A DNA stretch of 64,000 nt from Juglans regia (Eukaryota; Streptophyta; Magnoliopsida; Fagales; Juglandaceae). Below are positions 55,465-64,000 of this stretch, in pieces (position 1 is the stretch's first letter; each line of letters begins with the position of its first letter). The position numbers and the translations under genes are program-made. Under the pieces are notes generated by a model. It searched no databases and was not told the DNA's origin. It saw only the letters and a program-made list of their open reading frames with translations. The stretch spans positions 10,485,985 to 10,549,984 of the forward strand of contig NC_049902.1 of the NCBI RefSeq assembly GCF_001411555.2. The letters run 5' to 3'.

Positions 55465-57494
55465 TCACAAGTCATTAGGATCGTCGTCGAACAACTGCGG
55501 GTACTTGACTTGCATTTCCTCTTCTAATTCCCAAGAGGCTTCACTGATAGCATGATTATTCCATACCACCTTAACCAATGGAATAGTCCGATTACGTAAC
55601 ACTTGTTCTTTTCTCTCTACAATCCGCAACGGCTCTTCTGTATAAGTCAGATCTTCCTGAAATTGAAGGGGCTCGTAATCAATAACGTGAGTGGGATCAG
55701 GAACATACTTCCTCAGCATAGATACATGAAAAACATTGTGTACACCTGAGAGTGTGGGTGGTAGGGCTACTCTGTAAGCCACTGGTCCAATCCGATCAAG
55801 AATCTCAAATGGTCCGATGTACCTAGGGCTCAACTTACCCTTCTTCCCAAACCTCATAACCCCTCTCATGGGTGCAATCCTCAAGAACACCTTATCCCCA
55901 ACCTCAAACTCTAATTGGCGACGACGGTTATCTGCATAACTCTTCTGTCGACTCTGAGCTGCTCTCATTCTAGCTCGAATGGTCTCAATCTTCTCTGTTG
56001 TCTTCTGTATGATTTCTGCACCCAAAATTTGTCTTTCACCCACTTCGTCCCAATATAACGGAGATCTACACTTCCTACCATAAAGTGCTTCATAAGGTGC
56101 CATCTCAATACTAGCCTGATAACTGTTATTATAAGCAAACTCGACCAAAGGCAAGTGTCGAATCCAAGTCCCCTTAAAATCCAGCATACAAGCTCTCAAC
56201 ATGTCTTCCAAAATTTGAATGGTCCTTTCCGACTGACCATCTGTTTGTGGGTGAAACGCCGTGCTGAAATTTAACTTAGTGCCCATGGCCTCTTGTAAGC
56301 TTCGCCAAAATTTCGAAGTGAAACGCGGATCCCTATCCGACACAATGGACACAGGTACCCCATGCAACCTCACTATTTCCTGTATATAAAGCTCGGCTAG
56401 TTTCTCCAACTTATAAGAAACTTTGATAGGTACAAAATGAGCTGTCTTCGTCAAACGGTCTACTATCACCCAAATTGCATCTTGTCCGGTCGGTGCCCGA
56501 GGAAGACTTGTAACAAAGTCCATAGAAATATGCTCCCATTTCCATTCTGGAATCTGAAGTGGTTGCAATAACCCTGCTGGTCGTTGATGTTCTACTTTCA
56601 CCTGTTGACATGTTAAGCACTGTGCCACAAATTGAGCAATCTCTCTCTTCATGCCCTCCCACCAAAAAGACTCTTTCAAATCTCGATACATTTTCGTACT
56701 ACCCGGGTACACTGTGTAAGGGGAGCGGTGCGCTTCCTCAAGGATAAGTCTTTTTATTACAACACTATCTGGCACACAACATCTGTTTCCAAACCTTAAT
56801 ACTCCATCTTCAGAAACATTAAACTCAGGTTTATCCCCTTTTTCTACTTCTTCAATTAATCTTGCCAACTTAGAATCTTCTTTTTGGGCGAGCCTGATTC
56901 TGTCAATCAAAGCTGGTTGAACTACTAAACTGGCTATTAATGCTTGCTGGTCACCCACGACTATTTCAATACTGGCTCTTTCCAAGTCCATTAATAAGTG
57001 GGGCTGAGTGGTAAGAGTTGCAATTACTGGTCCCACTGGCTTCCTGCTAAGTGCATCAGCTACAACATTAGCTTTGCCTGGATGGTAGTTAATGTTGCAG
57101 TCATAGTCCTTGACTAGTTCGAGCCATCTCCTCTGTCTCATATTCAGTTCTTTCTGAGTGAAGAAGTATTTCAAACTCTTGTGATCCGTGTAGATTTCGC
57201 ACCTTTCACCATATAAATAATGCCTCCAGATTTTAAGTGCAAAGACAACGGCGGCCAACTCCAAATCATGTGTTGGGTAATTTTGTTCATATGTCTTCAG
57301 TTGCCGAGAAGCGTATGCTATTACTTTCCCATGCTGCATCAATACACATCCCAAACCCAAACGCGAAGCATCACTGTAAACTACAAATCCTCCTCTTTCG
57401 CTAGGGACTGTTAGAACTGGAGCTGTCACCAATCTCTTCTTCAATTCCTAGAAGCTTTCCTCACATTTTTCAGTCCAAACATCCTTGTTGTTCT
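55465..57494 (-). CDS. Gypsy pol: RNase H, integrase and C-terminal domain (5'-truncated)
   Basis: A 659-codon uninterrupted frame ending at 55465 (from 57444). It begins at the RT/RNase H border ([36 protein letters not shown]), then gives [20 protein letters not shown] and VADALSRKP. Integrase follows with the zinc finger ([12 protein letters not shown]), the core ([48 protein letters not shown] residues present) and the [18 protein letters not shown] tail. Protease and RT are missing at the 5' truncation. The open frame suggests a recent insertion. It cannot work alone. Confidence 0.9.
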
Positions 57495-59240
57495 TCCTTT
57501 TGGTGCTGCTGGGTTTGATCACACGCACACACTCAGATTCTCAAACTTTCCTTGTGCAGGCCACTTTCTCTTTCACTAGGGATTTATGTGAACATTTTTG
57601 GACGTGAATTTGCAGTGACCCATTCGAAGTGGTTTGGAGTTTTGGGAATTTTTCCTCTTGGGGTATGTTCCCCGAAGCTTTTGGTAGCTTTTGAATGATA
57701 GGTTGGACTGTGAAATGTAATGGAGTTACTGTTTTAGTGGTGGTTGAGTGTGGTGGAGATTTTATATTGAGGAGTATGATTTTTGGATGGATTTGTGAGA
57801 CTGTTTTGGACTATTATTTGAGACTTTTTGATATAAAATGATGGCTGTTTTGGGTTATAAATGCGAATGATTTGAAGAGAAGGTTGTTCGGGTTTAATTG
57901 TTAGATAGTTATGGAGTTGTGAAGGGACTGTTTTGAATTATTATTCATTAAATAGCAGACTACTAGATTGGTTATTAAATGTTGGATATATGTTCTTTTT
58001 GTTTAGGTGGTGTTACTATTAGAGTTCCGGCTCAAGGTGTTGATAATACGAAGAAGTCAGGTAAGCGGGGTTTATATACTAGTTTTGCATAAAATAAATG
58101 AAAGGAGGTTGACTTTGAGAATAAATGTGTTTATTTTTGAAAGAGATGATCTGAAAACAACCTCAAATGTTTATTCTGCATATGCATAAATTCTATATAA
58201 GGGAAAATGTTTTTCTGTCATGACTAGTGTAGACATGAGCAAGTTTTGTGTACTTTATTTCTGAACTATGTAAAAGAGCGAATATGAAAATCTGGAAGTT
58301 TTGTTATGAACAAATGAGAATATTTTGTTTATGTTTATCTCGAACATGTGAAATGATCTGAAGCCTTTCAATGTTTTGTTTTGATATGAGGTATCATCTG
58401 AGAATCTTGGCATGATGTTCTGATTCTGTATATGATTGTAACCGGATTTTCGATGAAATCCGTTCTGTTTCTGTTAAGGCCCAGCCACGGGTATAATGGT
58501 GGTTGATAACCCTACCACGGGGGTGAAACATGGAATATGGCCCAGCCACGGGTATAATGTGGTTTATAACCCTACCACGGGGGTTAAACATGGTATTGTC
58601 CCGATGTGATGCTAAGAGATGATTTAATTATAATGTTTCAGTTTGGAAATGCCAACGGAAGTTCTTTTTGGAATAAGTTTATTTTCTGAAAACTTCGCTC
58701 TAATGTTTTGTAAAAGTTTTGTTTCTGCATTCTGAAAGTAAATGTTTTGTTCGGCTTATCAAATGTTATAAATGCTCATGTTTACATGCTGGTATATGCT
58801 CCTTGCTTGCTGAGTTGTTGATAACTCACCCCGTTAATCTTCATAATATTTCAGATGACATCGATGGTTCAGCTGAGGATCAGTATTAGAGTCTATGGAG
58901 AAGATTAGCACTGATTTGTGGTTGGGTATCTCATGTTACTAGTGTTGGTGTTAGAGACTAATTATTTTCTTAAGTTGCATCAATGGATTTAGACGGTTTA
59001 TGGAGATTTATGTTAATGTTTTATTATTTCTAGTTGTTATTTGAGACAAGAAGAAGAGTTGATTTTATTTGGGTTATTTGGATTGAATATTGGATAAATG
59101 AACTTATTTGATGTGTTTAATTGAAGTATTTACGTTCGATTTGAGTTTTGGGAAAGTGGATATATTATTGATTTTGGGAGTACTCTAGCCTTGTTAGAGC
59201 TGATTATCAGGTTTTATGAGTTAACTCTCCGGACCCTCGG
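57495..59240 (+). repeat. Inverted LTR copy of the gypsy composite
   Basis: The reverse complement of 52956-54825, nearly identical except for two fewer minisatellite units. Both copies carry the same short open frame of 60 codons. The first part of the LTR is missing, and the end is cut 17 bases short. Confidence 0.9.
58478..58592. repeat. 60-bp minisatellite, two units (inverted copy)
   Basis: It has the same units as 53605-53842 in the opposite orientation. Confidence 0.9.
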
Positions 59241-59393
59241 AAAAAAAAAAATCCGAAAACACCAGCCCAGAAAATACCAGCCAAGGTGAAAACACCAAAA
59301 CGCGCAAGAGAGGATCTGATTAATTCGGAAAAGTGATGAGAAAGACACTCGTGTGGAACCGCAGCAGATAAAATCGTGGGGCGTGGGCGTGGG
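59241..59393 (-). repeat. Short LTR segment between inverted parts
   Basis: It matches 55077-55235 in the same orientation, starting in an A-run after CGG and ending at GGGA. Both ends share a few bases with the neighbouring segment. Confidence 0.85.
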
Positions 59394-60630
59394 ACCAGTA
59401 ATTGCAACTCTTACCACTCAGCCCCACTTATTAATGGACTTGGAAAGAGCCAGTATTGAAATAGTCGTGGGTGACCAGCAGGCATTAATAGCCAGTTTAG
59501 TAGTTCAACCAGCTTTGATTGACAGAATCAGGCTCGCCCAAAAAGAAGATTCTAAGTTGGCAAGATTAATTGAAGAAGTAGAAAAATGGGATAAACCTGA
59601 GTTTAATGTTTCTGAAGATGGAGTATTAAGGTTTGGAAACAGATGTTGTGTGCCAGATAGTGTTGTAATAAAAAGACTTATCCTTGAGGAAGCGCACCGC
59701 TCCCCTTACACAGTGCACCCGGGTAGTACGAAAATGTATCGAGATTTGAAAGAGACTTTTTGGTGGGAGGGCATGAAGAGAGAGATTGCTCAATTTGTGG
59801 CACAGTGCTTAACATGTCAACAGGTGAAAGTAGAACATCAACGACCAGCAGGGTTATTGCAACCACTTCAAATTCCAGAATGGAAATGGGAGCATATTTC
59901 TATGGACTTTGTTACAAGTCTTCCTCGGGCACCGACCGGACAAGATGCAATTTGGGTGATAGTAGACCGTTTGACGAAGACAGCTCATTTTGTGCCTATC
60001 AAAGTTTCTTATAAGTTGGAGAAACTAGCCGAGCTTTATATACAGGAAATAGTGAGGTTGCATGGGCTACCTGTGTCCATTGTGTCGGATAGGGATCCGC
60101 GTTTCACTTCGAAATTTTGGCGAAGCTTACAAGAGGCCATGGGCACTAAGTTAAATTTCAGCACGGCGTTTCACCCACAAACAGATGGTCAGTCGGAAAG
60201 GACCATTCAAATTTTGGAAGACATGTTGAGAGCTTGTATGCTGGATTTTAAGGGGACTTGGATTCGACACTTGCCTTTGGTCGAGTTTGCTTATAATAAC
60301 AGTTATCAGGCTAGTATTGAGATGGCACCTTATGAAGCACTTTATGGTAGGAAGTGTAGATCTCCGTTATATTGGGACGAAGTGGGTGAAAGACAAATTT
60401 TGGGTCCAGAAATCATACAGAAGACAACAGAGAAGATTGAGACCATTCGAGCTAGAATGAGAGCAGCTCAGAGTCGACAGAAGAGTTATGCAGATAACCG
60501 TCGTCGCCAATTAGAGTTTGAGGTTGGGGATAAGGTGTTCTTGAGGATTGCACCCATGAGAGGGGTTATGAGGTTTGGGAAGAAGGGTAAGTTGAGCCCT
60601 AGGTACATCGGACCATTTGAGATTCTTGAT
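59391..60630 (+). pseudogene. Inverted gypsy pol copy (integrase), both ends cut
   Basis: The reverse complement of 55795-57034 at the same length (1240 bp). By eye, five amino-acid changes separate the two copies over about 410 residues (for example TVYPGST to TVHPGST, and HGVPV to HGLPV). It carries the integrase zinc finger and the D-D-E core and stops at GPFEILD, where LINE sequence resumes. An open frame begins in the LTR piece by chance fusion. Confidence 0.9.
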
Positions 60631-61250
60631 TCTAAAACTAGAGGGGTCGAGGGGCTAGTGCATAGCTGGTGACTTCAATGAAATAATTTCAAATGATGAA
60701 AAAGAGTGAGGAAGACCGAGAGCTAAGAAGCAAATGGAGGGTTTTAGGGAATTTTTAGTTAAATGAAATTTGCATGACCTAGGATGGAAGGGAGAGAAGT
60801 TTACTTGGAGCAATATGCATGAGGATGAGTCTTTCACCAAGGAAAGACTAGATCGAGCAGTTACAAACTCAAATTGGATTGAAGTGTTTAATGAGGTATG
60901 GGTAGAAATACTAGCTGCAAGAACTTCATATCACAAGCCTATTCTAATTCATGTGCTTAAAGGAAGTTAAACGATTTGGGTTTAAAATCAGGGTTTTAAA
61001 TATGAAGCTAATTGGGCTTTAGAGGAGGATTGTGAAGAGGTGGTGAAGGAGGTGTGGAATAAGGAAGAGGGTTGTGTGTTTCCTCTGGAAAAAGTGGAAA
61101 TTTCTTTGAATAAGAGTAAGGAAGCTTTACTGAGGTGGAGTAGACAGAGAAGGAAAGGGGGTCAAAGGGAGATAGAGGAAAAAACAGAAGCACTTCAATA
61201 GCTTCAGGCTGTTGAGAGCAATACTAATGTTAATGTGATTAAAAAGAAAA
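60631..61250 (+). pseudogene. LINE ORF2 endonuclease, 3' half and linker
   Basis: It resumes at AGDFNEIISNDEKE (endonuclease motif with catalytic D and N), then LHDLGWKGEKFTWSN and RLDRAVTNSNW. Stops and a frameshift occur. The TSYHKPI position corresponds to the usual SDHxP motif, with the aspartate replaced. Confidence 0.8.
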
Positions 61251-62500
61251 AGTGAGAGAGGAGCTGAATATTTTATTGGAGAAGGAAGATTTAAAGTGGA
61301 GACAAAGAGCCAAGGTTAATTGGTACAAGCTTGGAGATAAAAACACAAAAAAGTTTCATACTTGTGCTAACCAAAGAAGGAAGAGAAACACAATAAGGGG
61401 GGGTTACAAATGAGCAGAACAGAAGGGTAAGTGGAAGCATTGAGATTGAAAGAACCTTCAGTCAATATTTAGAAAATCTGTTTAGAACTATTGACCCTTC
61501 CAGTGAAGACTTAGAAGAATGCTTGAGTTGCCTAGAGCCAAGAGTGACAGGAGTCATGAATGATACTTTATCCAAGAATTTCACTAGATCCGAGATTGAG
61601 GAAGCAGTGAAACAAATGTCCCCTTTGAAGGCACCTAGACCAGATGGCTTTGGAGCTTGCTTCTACCAAAGTCACTAGAATTTGATTGCTGAGGAGGTTT
61701 GTGAGGCTGCTATGTCTGCTCTTAATGGTAACTCTTGGATCTCTGCTTTGAATTACACCTTTTTAGCTTTGATACCAAAGATAAAGGAGCCTGTAATGGT
61801 GAGCGATTATAGGCCAATTAGTTTGTGCAATGTTTCGTACAAATTAATTGCAAAAACCATTACCAACAGATTCAAGAAAGTCTTATCTGAAATAATAACC
61901 CCTACACAGAGTGCATTCTTACCTGGCAGACTGATTTCAGATAACATCATGGTAGCTTATGAGTTGATACACTCGATGAAGACCAGAAAAAAAGGAAAAT
62001 TGGGGAGCATGGCAGTAAAAGTAGACATGTCAAAGGCTTATGATCGAATAAAATGGGTTTATTCAGAGGCTGTGATGAAAAAACTAGGCTTCTTGATAGG
62101 TGGGTTACTCTCATAATGAAGTGTGTTTCTACTGTAACCTACTCAATGCTAGTTAATGGGAAGCTAGGTAAGATAAGTCCAACAAGGGATCTTAAGCAGG
62201 GAGACCCTCTATCTCCTTATCTCTTTATTTTATGTGCTAAGAGGCTGAGTTGTTTGCTTAATCAATCAGGAAAAAAAAAAAAAGCTTATTACAATAGGGG
62301 TACAAGTGTCAAGAGGTGTGATCTCTATAAACCACCTACTATTCACAGATGAATGCATCTTGTTTGGAAGAGCATCACCTGAGGAGTGGAACAAGTTGCA
62401 AGTAATTTTGAAGAAGTATGAGAAGGCATCTAGGCAATTCCTCAACAAGGATAAAACATCCATTTTTTTCAGTAGCAATACCTCGATGGAGGTTAAAAAA
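61250..62500 (+). pseudogene. LINE ORF2 reverse transcriptase
   Basis: Blocks occur in order: WYKLGDKNTKKFHTCANQRR, then MSPLKAPRPDGFG, then DYRPISLCNVSYKLIAKTI and TPTQSAFLPGRLISDN. VKVDMSKAYDRIKW (catalytic aspartate) and LKQGDPLSPYLFIL follow. The second catalytic box, normally FADD, reads FTDE in HLLFTDECILFG. A stop near 61677, an A12 run near 62270 and frameshifts confirm inactivity. Confidence 0.88.
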
Positions 62501-63110
62501 AGAATCCTGGAGGCTAGTAATTCAGTAGCATGTGGTAGTTTTGAAAGATATTTAGGTCTACCAAACATTGTAGGAAGATCTAAATACAATACATTTAGAA
62601 TACTAAAAGAAAAAACATGGGAGAAGATTACAAGTTGGAAAAATAATTTTTTATCCCAAGCTGGGAAAGAAGTGATGATAAAAGCTGTGTTGCAAGCCAT
62701 ACCCACCTACACCATGAGTCTCTTTAAGTTGCCTATGAGGTTGTGCAATGAAATCAACACCATGTTCTCTAAATTTTGGTGGGGGAAACACCAAAAGGAT
62801 GGGGGAATTCAATGGAGGAAATGGGATAAAATGGCATGACAGAAAGTGAAAGGGGGGGGGGGGGTTTGGGATTTAGGGATTTGGACTATTTTAACCTAAC
62901 TCTCCTAGACAAACAAGGCTGGAGACTCATTCAGTCCCCTAACTCTTTGGCTACAGTGGTTTTTAGAGAAAAGTATTTTAAGAATACTAGTTTTTTGGAT
63001 GTTAAGCTAGGGCCCAAACCTTCTCAGATTTGGAGAAGCTTATGGAGTGCTAGAGAATTAGTTAAGGAAGGAATAAGGTGGAGGGTTGGAGATGGTAAGA
63101 AGATCTAAAT
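62500..63110 (+). pseudogene. LINE ORF2 thumb/connection region
   Basis: It encodes SFERYLGLPNIVGRSKYNTF, AGKEVMIKAVLQAIPTYTMS and FSKFWWGKHQKDGGIQWRKW. A G13 run (62852-62864) shifts the frame, which resumes GLGFRDLDYFNLTLLDKQGW. Confidence 0.85.
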
Positions 63111-63467
63111 TTGGGGCCATAAATGGTTGAACACCCCATCTTCCTTCTCAGTGCAGTCCCCAATTACAGAACTCAGTGCATACTCAAAGGTTGCAGATCT
63201 CACGGTAGAGAACAAAAGAGAGTGGAATGAGGCACTAGTTAATGCCATTTTTGAGAAAGAATAGGCAAAATAGATTATGAGCATACCACTTAGTAGAGGA
63301 TTGAATGAAGATAAGGCAATACGAAGGCCAACAAAGAAAGGGACTTTTACTATGAGCAGTGCATACTATCTACTACTCGATAAGAGAAGAAGGTGTAAAG
63401 GGGAAAATCCATAGACCAACAGAGTGACAACAAATGGAAGAGCATTTGGGGGCTAGAAGTTCCTAAT

Positions 63468-63857
63468 ATGGTAAAGTTGTTTCTATGGAAGGCAGCAAAT
63501 GAGCTACTTCCTACAAAAAAGAACATTTTTCAAAGAAAGGTTGTTGAGGACCCTTTCTGCCCAGTTTGTTTTAAAGAGGAAGAGTCAGTTATACATGTGT
63601 TATGGGAGTGTCCAGCAGCAAATGATGTTTGGGCAAATGACTTGAGTGGAGTTTCAAAGTGGAAAAGGGAATGTGGAGATTTTCTGGGTTTGTGGGAGAG
63701 GTTGATGGGAGGATTGGATAAGTCTAAACTTGAGGAAACAGTTGTCCAGCTAAGGAAAGTGTGGTTGAGAAGGAACATTTTAGTGTTTGAAAAGAGACTC
63801 ACATGCCCAAAAATGCTGATATCAACATCCATTGAGACACTGGAGGCTTTCAAATAG
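63468..63857 (+). pseudogene. LINE ORF2 zf-RVT finger
   Basis: It encodes LFLWKAANELLPTKKNIFQR, then CPVCFKEEESVIHVLWECP, the C-C-H-C pattern of the zf-RVT domain that precedes the RNase H of plant LINEs. Confidence 0.88.
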
Positions 63858-63899
63858 GCAAACAAAGGAATGAACAATGAAGTTCAGCAAAGTGTAGTG

Positions 63900-64000
63900 C
63901 CAGTAAACAAGACAAGGTGGATTCGACCTGCAGCAAATTTTGTTAAGGTAAATTGGGATGCATCTTTGGATGTAAAGGAGAGGAGAAAGGGGATGGGGGT
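63900..64000 (+). pseudogene. LINE RNase H start, cut by window end
   Basis: RWIRPAANFVKVNWDASLD begins the LINE-type RNase H, with the first catalytic aspartate in NWDAS. The window ends here. Confidence 0.7.

Larger units (their letters stand above)
52939..60630. mobile_element. Rearranged gypsy composite inserted in the LINE
   Basis: The left half is a minus-strand gypsy with 3' LTR (52939-55426) and pol (55465-57494), truncated at its 5' side. The right half is a plus-strand copy: partial LTR (57495-59240), a short LTR piece in the opposite sense (59241-59393), then pol (59391-60630), truncated at integrase. LTR segments 52956-54825 and 57495-59240 are inverted copies, and so are pol segments 55795-57034 and 59391-60630. 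Identity is very high throughout. No target duplication flanks the whole. Confidence 0.85.
51100..64000 (+). mobile_element. L1-type LINE, interrupted by the gypsy composite
   Basis: Plus strand: a 5' untranslated part, ORF1 (51295-52607), then ORF2 starting at 52604 with the endonuclease. The gypsy composite 52939-60630 interrupts it. ORF2 resumes at about 60631 (AGDFNEI of the endonuclease) and continues through RT (about 61600-62500), the zf-RVT finger (63468-63660) and the beginning of RNase H (about 63913). It runs off the right edge. The two parts are collinear, so they are one element. Stops and frameshifts make it defective. Confidence 0.88.

Overview
This is plant nuclear DNA from a dicot, probably a woody species with a TE-rich genome. 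Two things support this: the only intact gene is a plant-type DCN1-like gene with many introns, and almost everything else is plant transposon sequence (Ty1/copia, Ty3/gypsy, L1-type LINEs, a TRIM, SINEs, Tourist-like MITEs, hAT and MULE-like elements). The lineage could be Fagales, but that is only an impression from the style of the MITE family.

Layout. Positions 1-7.4 kb hold a degenerate minus-strand copia element (copia-A), broken by a Tourist-like MITE, and a 5'-truncated LINE with a perfect 16-bp target duplication. Positions 7.7-31.3 kb are one plus-strand gene for a DCN1-like cullin-neddylation protein. I rebuilt 11 coding exons (780 nt, 259 aa) with every splice phase consistent, including one GC-AG intron. 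Its introns are packed with transposons. Intron 1 (7.1 kb) holds a retroelement LTR, a chimeric block of at least four host-gene fragments (SEC31, F-box/LRR, PPR, LRR protein), and an internally deleted copia (copia-B) inserted in the end of a MITE. Intron 2 holds a TRIM and LINE debris. Intron 5 (6.9 kb) holds a LINE that contains a copia (copia-C) that contains a MITE.

Positions 31.3-50.3 kb are intergenic. They contain opposed gypsy fragments, a small hAT-like element rich in GGAGTC words, a deleted copia (copia-D), a 3-kb hAT-type element with a BED zinc-finger remnant and a nested MULE-type MITE, and a decayed plus-strand gypsy with a long 3' LTR. Positions about 51.1-64 kb are one plus-strand L1-type LINE that runs off the window. 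It is split by a 7.7-kb rearranged gypsy composite (52.94-60.63 kb) with near-identical inverted segments and microhomology at its junctions.

The DCN1-like gene is the only unit I would call a functional gene. The most unusual items are the four-gene chimera in intron 1, the inverted gypsy composite inside the LINE, and the nested insertions whose order is fixed by target-site duplications. No CRISPR array, rRNA or convincing tRNA gene was seen.
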